NCBI GenBank assembly: GCA_009774585.1
Contig: VSOA01000026.1
Span: forward strand, 1 to 21,689
Origin: Lachnospiraceae bacterium
GTDB lineage: Bacteria; Bacillota; Clostridia; Lachnospirales; Lachnospiraceae
Length of the DNA: 21,689 nt
Direction of reading: 5' to 3'
Below are positions 15,300 to 21,689 of the stretch, piece by piece. The notes below the pieces were generated by a model. The model made no database searches, was not told where the DNA came from, and saw only the letters and a list, made by a program, of their open reading frames with translations. The position numbers and the translations under genes were made by a program. The first letter of the stretch is position 1, and every line of letters starts with the position of its first letter.

Positions 15300-16243
15300 A
15301 AGTGAAAAATCTTAATACATATGACTATATTATGATCTGGGGAGCAGGGCAGCAATTTCAAAGCCGATTTCGAAATCAATTTAAAGTGGATTACCTGATT
15401 GATAAGAAATGTGAGAAAAAAGATAAGGAAACGATGGTGGGGATTCCGCTGATCGCACCCACAGAACTTCAAAAGATTTGCAATAATGGTAAGTCGCTCA
15501 TTGTTGTATCGTCCGATAAATATTATGAAGAAATTTGTGAAGAAATTAGAGAGATACCGATTGAATGTGAAATTGTCAAATTGACGGATCTGCTTGCAGT
15601 ATATGGAACGGATAACAAAAGCTTTTGCCTTTGGGGGATTGATGCTTTGGTGAAGGATATACTTCAGAGATGTGACTATCAGATAACGGATATGTCATAT
15701 ATTGAAGTGGGAGCTAATCATCCTATACATGGGAGCGCAACAGAGGCTTTTTACTTATTAGGGGCAAGGGGAATACTGATTGAGCCTAATCCGGATTGTA
15801 TGCCGGTATTGGAGGAATTAAGACCCGGAGACGTGTGCCTTAATTGCGGAATAGGTAAAGAAAATGCGTCTATGAAATTTTATCGTTTTGCAGATAATTC
15901 TTATCGAAATTCATTTGATATTGTAGAAGTAAAGAAGAATGTTGCAAGAGGCTATAAATTATTGGATGAAATAGAAATTCCGATAGTATCTCTTGATAAT
16001 GTGATAGAGAAATACAAGGTAGATACTGCTCAGACATATTTGTCTATACAAGTTATGGGTTCGGAATTAGAGGTTTTGGATGGTTTTGCATATCAAAATT
16101 ACGAGTTCCCTATTATTTCCATTGCATACTATGATGATAAGGTATTGAAGCATAGAATATTCAAAGATTATAGAGAGATAGCGAGAGTGCCCAAACATGT
16201 TATTTTGGTAAAACCGGAGATTTACAATGCAATATACAATTAG
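15296..16243 (+). CDS. FkbM-family methyltransferase-like protein with N-terminal Rossmann-like module
   Basis: A 315-residue protein. Residues 9-102 are a Rossmann-like module (DYIMIWGAGQQF, DYLIDKK, LIVVSSDK). The C-terminal part follows the FkbM pattern: SYIEVGANHPIHGSATEAF (about 134-152) is the SAM-binding loop, GILIEPNPD (about 159-167) holds the acidic residue for the SAM ribose, and CLNCGIG (about 181-187) follows. The usual KIDVEGxE segment of this family reads SIQVMGSELEVLDG here (about 250-263), so the first Asp and Glu are replaced by Gln and Met. It may have altered substrate binding or reduced activity. The start overlaps the SGNH gene by four bases. Probably an O-methyltransferase acting on the glycan. 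Confidence 0.82.
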   Translation: MKVKNLNTYDYIMIWGAGQQFQSRFRNQFKVDYLIDKKCEKKDKETMVGIPLIAPTELQKICNNGKSLIVVSSDKYYEEICEEIREIPIECEIVKLTDLLAVYGTDNKSFCLWGIDALVKDILQRCDYQITDMSYIEVGANHPIHGSATEAFYLLGARGILIEPNPDCMPVLEELRPGDVCLNCGIGKENASMKFYRFADNSYRNSFDIVEVKKNVARGYKLLDEIEIPIVSLDNVIEKYKVDTAQTYLSIQVMGSELEVLDGFAYQNYEFPIISIAYYDDKVLKHRIFKDYREIARVPKHVILVKPEIYNAIYN

Positions 16244-16269
16244 GAATCGGAGCGAAAGAGGTTGCAGAA

Positions 16270-19140
16270 ATGTATAATCACAAGAAAATAATGATTCTGG
16301 CTCCGCATCAGGATGACGAAGTAATTTTGTGTGGTTCCTTTTTGAGAAAATTAGTAGAGTCAGAATACCGGATTTTTGTGGTTTTCATGACGAATGGGGA
16401 CTACGAAGAGAATATAGGACAGGTAAGAATGAGGGAAGCACTTGAGGTAATGCGTTTATATCACATTCCGAAAGAGCGAGTTATTTTTATGGGGTATGCG
16501 AATGAATATGACAGCGGCGGACCGCATATTTATAATGCTGCGGAGGGACAGACGGTCTGCTCCCAGTTTGGAAATAAACAGACGTACGGATTGCCGAATC
16601 ATCCGGAATATTGCTGCCGAAAGAATGGACAGCATCATTTGTATCAGAGGAATAATCTTTGGAAAGATTTGTATGATATTATAACAGAAATTTTGCCGGA
16701 TATTATTTTTGCAACAGATACGGAGATACATCCCGATCATAAAGCAAATTCACTGTTCTTCGACGAAGTTTTAGGAAAATGTTTAAAGGAAATGCCGGAT
16801 TATCGTCCAATAGTACTGAAAAAAGCGGAATATAATTCTGCATGGTTTGGCAAAAGGGATTATAGTATATTGAACAATGCGGAAGCGGATTATAACGGTG
16901 GCAGAGTGTATGTGAATCATCAGCCGTCTCAATTCAGCAATCCTTATATCCGCTGGGAAGACAGGATTCGATTTCCGGTAGATAAATATGCGCGTACAGT
17001 TTTTAAAGAGGATAATATTGTCTATCAGGCTTTAAAAATATACGAGTCGCAGCATGCAATAGAGCATTTTGATATGCTGATGAACAGCGACGTCGTTTTC
17101 TGGAAAAGAAGAACGCAAAGTCTGACTTATCGGGCAAACATTACGGTTTCATCGGGGGACGCCGGCTATTTAAATGATTTCAAACTCGTTGATTCATCCG
17201 ATATTAAGAGAAAGCGTGTGGATGAGTGGGTAGTAGACAAGTCTGTCTGGCATCCTTCGATGCAGGATAAAAAAGCCATAATTACGATCGACCTCGAGGA
17301 ACAGTCTCTAATTTCCGAAATGATTATTTATCAGGAATTTTGTCCTAAATCAGAGATTTTGGAAAGTACAATTATCTTTGACGGAAAAGAAAAAATAAAA
17401 GTAAATCGTTTGGAAAAGAGAAGACCTACTGTAGTCAGATTTAACCCACGTAAAGTTCAAAAAATAGAATATATTATAGAAAAGTGTTCTGATGAAAGAG
17501 AAGTGCCCGGAATTACAGAGATAGAGGTTTATCCGCCCGAGAAAAAAGCGGCTGCATACATGAAAATTATGATTAACCATAATTTCATATATGATTATTA
17601 TACGGAAGGCGAGCTAAAAGGGAAATTGCAGATATATCGTATTTATGATGACGCAAGCGGTGAAACAATTGAGGACTTGTCAGGATTTCATATTGCAGTT
17701 ACAGATCTTGAAGGAAAGAGCATGGACGTTAAGCGATATATTGATAAAGGGCGGCTGTATGGGAAACTGGATAACGCAATTAGAATATGTATCACAGACA
17801 AGAGCAACGGGAACCTAAAGGATGAAATAGTTCTATATAAGAAAGAATGGAAAGCATATGCTGGCATTATTCGCCTTGTAGGAAGAGAGTTTGCAGATAC
17901 AATGATAAAAGCGCATTGTACTCTGAATGAAAAAGATTACCTGACATATTTAAGGCAAGCATATTATTTATGTAAGTCCCGATGTGAATATCTGAGATGC
18001 AGCTATCTGAAGGCAGAATTTGCGCGCCAATTTTATCGTATGGTAAAGAATAAGGAGCTGTCACCGAAGGAGACAGAAGAAGGAAAGTGCTTTTTGATAA
18101 CGGGAGAGGTTCAACCTTGGATTCCAAGATATATAAGGGAATATTTGGGCGGAAGAGAAAAGATAAACGTAAGGCGGTCTGCGAAGCGAGCAGTTTATTT
18201 AATTGGAACACCGGATCATTACAATATAGGGGATCATATTATTACATATGCCACCTGCATATTATTAAAAGATGTTATGCAGGAAGCGGAGTTGATTGAG
18301 ATATCTATGCGAGAGTTTTCTCGCAAACTTCCGGAACTGCAAAAGAATGTTAAGAAGGATGATGTTCTGATTCTGCAGGGCGGGGGCAATATGGGGAATA
18401 TATATTGGAGAAATGAACGAATTCGTCGCGAAATTATCAGAAATTTTGCTGATAATAAGATTATTATATTTCCCGAGACAATTTATTATACAAGAGATTG
18501 CGAGGGGGAGGCGGATTTTGCAATATCGCAGTCTGTATATGGGAAAGCCAAACGATTGACCATATGTGCCAGAGAGCAAACATCCTATGAAATTATGAAA
18601 AAGGCATATCCGCATAATAAAGTGATTCTGGTACCGGATATTGTCTGCTATTTGAAGTCGGATTTGCAGGGGAAGAGAGAAAAGGTAAAACTTTTCTTTA
18701 GAGATGATTTAGAGAAAAAAGTATCAGAGTCGGTAAGAAGCAGAGTAGAGAGTTTCTTAAATAAAAACGGTATTGACTATGAGTATAAAGACATGATGCA
18801 TGTGCAGAAAGGATATATCGGTCGTGCTAATCGAAACAGAATAGTATGGAATAAAATAAATGAAGTGGGAAGTGCAAAACTTGTTGTGACGGATAGGCTT
18901 CACGCAATGATATTATCTGTGCTCACGGGAACGCCTTGTTTGGTTATAGCGGGATATAATCATAAAATAGAGAGCACATATTACACTTGGTTTGAACAAA
19001 TTTCATATGTGAGGCTGCTGAATGACAGCGATAATTTAGAAAAAGAAATGGAAGAATTGCTGAATATGGATGAGCAGCTAATTGGTGGCTTTCATAATGA
19101 GTACGAGATATTGGTTAGGGAATTGAAGGAGGAATTGTGA
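16270..19140 (+). CDS. PIG-L deacetylase / discoidin-like / polysaccharide pyruvyltransferase fusion
   Basis: A 956-residue multidomain protein. Residues 1-270 are a PIG-L/LmbE-type zinc deacetylase: ILAPHQDDEV at about 9-18 and TEIHPDHKANS at about 151-161 are the two metal motifs. Such enzymes remove N-acetyl groups from GlcNAc-like sugars. Residues about 285-425 look like an F5/8 type C (discoidin) beta-sandwich (NITVSSG, WHPS, IITIDLEEQSLISEMIIYQ, IEVYPPE). Residues about 430-630 are unassigned. Residues about 640-935 match polysaccharide pyruvyltransferases: DHYNIGDHI, LILQGGGNMGN, and TDRLHAMILSVLTGTPCLVI at about 874-893. That family adds ketal pyruvate to sugars. AGAGG at 16257-16261 is the ribosome binding site. 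A single chain thus carries two sugar-modifying activities and a possible glycan-binding domain. Both active sites look intact. Confidence 0.85.
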   Translation: MYNHKKIMILAPHQDDEVILCGSFLRKLVESEYRIFVVFMTNGDYEENIGQVRMREALEVMRLYHIPKERVIFMGYANEYDSGGPHIYNAAEGQTVCSQFGNKQTYGLPNHPEYCCRKNGQHHLYQRNNLWKDLYDIITEILPDIIFATDTEIHPDHKANSLFFDEVLGKCLKEMPDYRPIVLKKAEYNSAWFGKRDYSILNNAEADYNGGRVYVNHQPSQFSNPYIRWEDRIRFPVDKYARTVFKEDNIVYQALKIYESQHAIEHFDMLMNSDVVFWKRRTQSLTYRANITVSSGDAGYLNDFKLVDSSDIKRKRVDEWVVDKSVWHPSMQDKKAIITIDLEEQSLISEMIIYQEFCPKSEILESTIIFDGKEKIKVNRLEKRRPTVVRFNPRKVQKIEYIIEKCSDEREVPGITEIEVYPPEKKAAAYMKIMINHNFIYDYYTEGELKGKLQIYRIYDDASGETIEDLSGFHIAVTDLEGKSMDVKRYIDKGRLYGKLDNAIRICITDKSNGNLKDEIVLYKKEWKAYAGIIRLVGREFADTMIKAHCTLNEKDYLTYLRQAYYLCKSRCEYLRCSYLKAEFARQFYRMVKNKELSPKETEEGKCFLITGEVQPWIPRYIREYLGGREKINVRRSAKRAVYLIGTPDHYNIGDHIITYATCILLKDVMQEAELIEISMREFSRKLPELQKNVKKDDVLILQGGGNMGNIYWRNERIRREIIRNFADNKIIIFPETIYYTRDCEGEADFAISQSVYGKAKRLTICAREQTSYEIMKKAYPHNKVILVPDIVCYLKSDLQGKREKVKLFFRDDLEKKVSESVRSRVESFLNKNGIDYEYKDMMHVQKGYIGRANRNRIVWNKINEVGSAKLVVTDRLHAMILSVLTGTPCLVIAGYNHKIESTYYTWFEQISYVRLLNDSDNLEKEMEELLNMDEQLIGGFHNEYEILVRELKEEL

Positions 19141-19628
19141 TGAAAGGAATAAAGACGGCATTAATGGCTATGGCGACAACATCAATAGGAATTTTTGGAG
19201 GAGTTTTATATGAGGGAATATCACAAGAAAAAAGGATTGATAAGGCAGAAGAGAATACAGATAAGTTCAGGTGCTTTTATCATTTATTGACGCAGTGGAT
19301 TGCCTTGAAGCAGGACGGAAAGAACTTAAAAGAGTATTTTGAAATCAATGGATATAAAACAGTCGCGGTTTACGGTATGAAAGAATTGGGAGAACGATTG
19401 GTTGAGGAATTGAAAGATAGTGGAATTGAGGTTAAATATGTTGTAGATAAAGATACCAATAGTATTGTGACAGATTTACCGAAATATTCTCCCGATGAGA
19501 AATTGGATGTTGTCGATGTAATGGTGGTGACAGCTATATATTATTATCAAGATATTGAAGAGAAAATGAGTAAAAAAGTTGATTTTCCTATTATATCATT
19601 AGAGGATGTTGTTTATGGCTTGGCTTAA
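19140..19628 (+). CDS. Small membrane-anchored protein with a Rossmann-like module
   Basis: About 162 residues. The N-terminus has a short hydrophobic stretch (IKTALMAMATTSIGIFGGVL, about 4-23) that could be a membrane anchor or weak signal sequence, then a charged helical region, then one Rossmann-like module from about 73 on (KTVAVYGMKELGERL, VKYVVDKD, VVTAIYYYQD, PIISLEDVVYG). No catalytic domain accompanies it, unlike other genes here. ATG 19140 is used, overlapping the previous stop by one base with AAGGAGG at 19127-19133; the GTG three bases earlier is an alternative. It may anchor or organise partner proteins at the membrane; that is a guess from architecture. Confidence 0.72.
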   Translation: MKGIKTALMAMATTSIGIFGGVLYEGISQEKRIDKAEENTDKFRCFYHLLTQWIALKQDGKNLKEYFEINGYKTVAVYGMKELGERLVEELKDSGIEVKYVVDKDTNSIVTDLPKYSPDEKLDVVDVMVVTAIYYYQDIEEKMSKKVDFPIISLEDVVYGLA

Positions 19629-19672
19629 CGCCAATATGGCAGGAAAGATTGTGAAGAAATAGGAGGAATTCC

Positions 19673-21689
19673 GTGAAGGATAGAGATGTTAACGAAGAAT
19701 TGGATAAATTGATTATTCAGTATGGGATTGACCGATATTATCCTAAATTTGCAAAGAAAAAACAGGCAATAAAACTGATAGATGAATTTGTAAGTAGAAA
19801 TAGGGATAAGAAGGCAGTCTTAGTGGCGGCATCATCGACTGACAGTAACTATATGCAAGAGGAATGCTTTCCATCCGCTATGGTTAAGGATATTGTGTTG
19901 TATGAGCAGATAGATGAATATCCATGGCAAGATAAACGGTCTGATTTGGTTGTTATTGTGTCCTTCTACGGTAGAAAAGAAGCGGCATTACGATTGAATG
20001 AGTATGGCATTCCTTTTTTTTCAATCTACGATTATCTGGCAGAGCATGGTTTGACGCTGGAGGGTAATTACTACGATATTTTTGGAGAGGAATATTGTTC
20101 TTACTGGGACAGTGAAACGACATTTGACTATGATGCGCTTGATATGAATGCTATATTTTTCTATGATAGGAGAAACTATGAGATTGCAGAGGAACGTCCG
20201 GGCAAAGAAATGTATCTCGCGAGGATGATTTTCGATTGTATATATGTAAAAGATTGGGAATTGATGAAGAGGTATATAGATGATTATATTCGTTTAGGAT
20301 ATTCATATTCAGAGCAGTATAAGGAATTTGCAAAGAAAATAGAGGAACTGATATCCTATATTAAGGAGAAACTTCGGACGAGACAAAAGGACGATATTGT
20401 GATGTTCTGGTTAGATGAACTGGAGTTTGGTGAAGATAAGGATATGCCATATTTTCGCTCTTTGGCAGAGAAGTCAATTGATTTTTTAAATGCATACACA
20501 GTTACACCATTTACAAATTCAACGGCAAAAACCCTTTTTGATAAGAAGAACGTTGTAGATGACAGAACTTATAGAATAAAAATAGATAGGGAATGCAGTC
20601 TTATCCATGACATGGAAGAAAAGGGATACAGATTCTGTTTTTATACCTTTTTAACGCAGGTAGACAATGAGATTAAAGGAAGAAAGTGCCAAGAGCGTTG
20701 TACTACATTTTCTGAAATGTGTTGGGATATGATAAGCGACATGCTAAAGAGTAAAGAAAAGCTTTTTATTGTACTGCATGAAGTGTATTCAACACATTTT
20801 CCGTATATATCCTTTGGATTGACGGGAGAAGATTACCTTTTTTTAAGAGAGAAATCAAGGGTCTTAAATTCCTATGAAAAGATGTTGGGCAATAAGCAGA
20901 TGCAGGAGTCGTTAAAGTATGTAGACGATGTTTTAAAACAGTACTGTGACTTTTTACCGGACAATGTTTATAAAATATTTATGAGCGATCATGGGCATAC
21001 AGAGACAGATAGATATCACACTATTTTTAGAATAATCTATAAAAACATGGTTCCGCAGACGATTAATGGTATTTTCAGTTACATAAATTTTGACAAATTG
21101 GTATATAAAATGTTGAATAATGAGAGCGACTATTCGGATATTACAGCGGAGTATGCTCAGATTCAAGACGTGGATTACTATGAAAAGAATGTGATTAAAA
21201 AGTGGCTTAATAATTTGGATTTGTTACTAAAGACAGATGCTTTTTTGTGGGGATGGAAAGGTGCTATTTCCCGTAAACATGTTTATGTTAGATATAATGA
21301 CGGGAGGGAGCGGTATTATAATAATATTGGTGAGAATGAGATTGTGACTGAAGGGAAGATACAATATCTGAGAGACTTGTGCACACCATATCCATCGGAT
21401 ATTATTCTTGATGATAAATTTAAATATTCCCGTAATGCACGCAGGACATTTCAGAATTATATGAAGCGAAACGGAAAGAGGCAGGAGGAAATAGAGCAAG
21501 CGGTAAGAGACTTGTTCGATAGACTTTCAAAATCAGAACGAATTGCACTGCGAGGCGGCGGTGAACATACTATGCAGCTATGGTATACACTGAAGGAGAA
21601 CCAGCAGAAGAATATCTTGTGTGTTATTGACAGTGATAAGAAGTGTAAAGCAGCAAGGCTTGGATTAAAGGTAATAGATACCAATGAGG
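19673..21689 (+). CDS. Alkaline phosphatase/sulfatase-fold protein flanked by Rossmann-like modules (partial, runs off the end)
   Basis: Open from GTG 19673, preceded by AGGAGG at 19661-19666, through 672 codons with no stop before the window ends. Residues about 46-125 look like a weak Rossmann-like module. The middle, about 240-470, has the order of the sulfatase/phosphoglycerol-transferase (LtaS-like) fold: MFWLDELEF (D248), MPYFRSLAEKSIDFLNAYT, TPFTNST (candidate nucleophile T281 or S283), IVLHEVYSTHFPYI, and IFMSDHGHTE (D439, H440). Residues 623 to the cut end restart the Rossmann-like pattern (RIALRGGGEHTMQL, CVIDSD). No membrane segment or signal peptide is visible, unlike LtaS proteins, so it may act in the cytosol. 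It may move or remove a phosphate- or sulfate-type group; the substrate is unknown and metal ligands are only partly identifiable. Confidence 0.75.
   Translation, partial: MKDRDVNEELDKLIIQYGIDRYYPKFAKKKQAIKLIDEFVSRNRDKKAVLVAASSTDSNYMQEECFPSAMVKDIVLYEQIDEYPWQDKRSDLVVIVSFYGRKEAALRLNEYGIPFFSIYDYLAEHGLTLEGNYYDIFGEEYCSYWDSETTFDYDALDMNAIFFYDRRNYEIAEERPGKEMYLARMIFDCIYVKDWELMKRYIDDYIRLGYSYSEQYKEFAKKIEELISYIKEKLRTRQKDDIVMFWLDELEFGEDKDMPYFRSLAEKSIDFLNAYTVTPFTNSTAKTLFDKKNVVDDRTYRIKIDRECSLIHDMEEKGYRFCFYTFLTQVDNEIKGRKCQERCTTFSEMCWDMISDMLKSKEKLFIVLHEVYSTHFPYISFGLTGEDYLFLREKSRVLNSYEKMLGNKQMQESLKYVDDVLKQYCDFLPDNVYKIFMSDHGHTETDRYHTIFRIIYKNMVPQTINGIFSYINFDKLVYKMLNNESDYSDITAEYAQIQDVDYYEKNVIKKWLNNLDLLLKTDAFLWGWKGAISRKHVYVRYNDGRERYYNNIGENEIVTEGKIQYLRDLCTPYPSDIILDDKFKYSRNARRTFQNYMKRNGKRQEEIEQAVRDLFDRLSKSERIALRGGGEHTMQLWYTLKENQQKNILCVIDSDKKCKAARLGLKVIDTNE

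Overview
The window is a single, unbroken, plus-strand block of surface-glycan or protein-glycosylation genes: 18 genes (the first and last cut by the window edges), with no intergenic gap longer than about 85 bases. The low-to-middling GC content, strong AGGAGG-type ribosome binding sites, occasional GTG starts and the protein families point to a Gram-positive anaerobe of the Clostridia, probably Lachnospiraceae. This is an inference from style and families, not from a marker gene. No tRNA, rRNA, CRISPR array, insertion sequence, transposase or convincing terminator was seen, and the tight spacing suggests one long transcript that starts before base 1 and runs past the end.

Layout. (1) Bases 1-5965 look like a cassette for making and using a CMP-activated keto acid: a DUF115 (Maf/MptE-like) candidate glycosyltransferase, a zinc-ribbon SAM methyltransferase, a TylF-type methyltransferase, a NeuA/KdsB-type cytidylyltransferase, a DRE-TIM (HMGL-like) aldolase with an extra C-terminal domain, and a KdsC-type HAD phosphatase. 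The aldolase sits where a NeuB or KdsA synthase would be expected. (2) Bases 6049-11152 hold four glycosyltransferase-like genes: two rhamnan-synthesis-F (RgpF) proteins and two GT2 enzymes. (3) Bases 11186-16243 hold modification genes: two radical SAM enzymes, a predicted cytosolic beta-propeller, an SGNH hydrolase-like protein and an FkbM-like methyltransferase. (4) Bases 16270-21689 hold a three-domain PIG-L deacetylase/discoidin-like/pyruvyltransferase fusion, a small membrane-anchored protein, and a cut-off alkaline phosphatase/sulfatase-fold protein.

The most striking pattern is a Rossmann-like module of about 80-95 residues (hydrophobic strand, GxGxxG-type loop, then a strand ending in an acidic residue). 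It recurs about twelve times in ten proteins of otherwise unrelated function. It is C-terminal in the glycosyltransferases, N-terminal in the methyltransferases and one radical SAM enzyme, doubled in two proteins, and nearly alone in one membrane-anchored protein. It may be a shared docking or ligand-sensing unit that ties the pathway together.

How the genes may work together (inference): an aldehyde and pyruvate are joined by the aldolase, dephosphorylated by the HAD enzyme, activated with CMP and transferred by DUF115-type enzymes. RgpF and GT2 enzymes extend the glycan, and methyl, acyl, pyruvyl and possibly phospho-type groups decorate it. No flippase, polymerase or ABC exporter was seen. 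With the Maf-like DUF115 gene, this fits cytosolic protein (for example flagellin) glycosylation at least as well as capsule synthesis.
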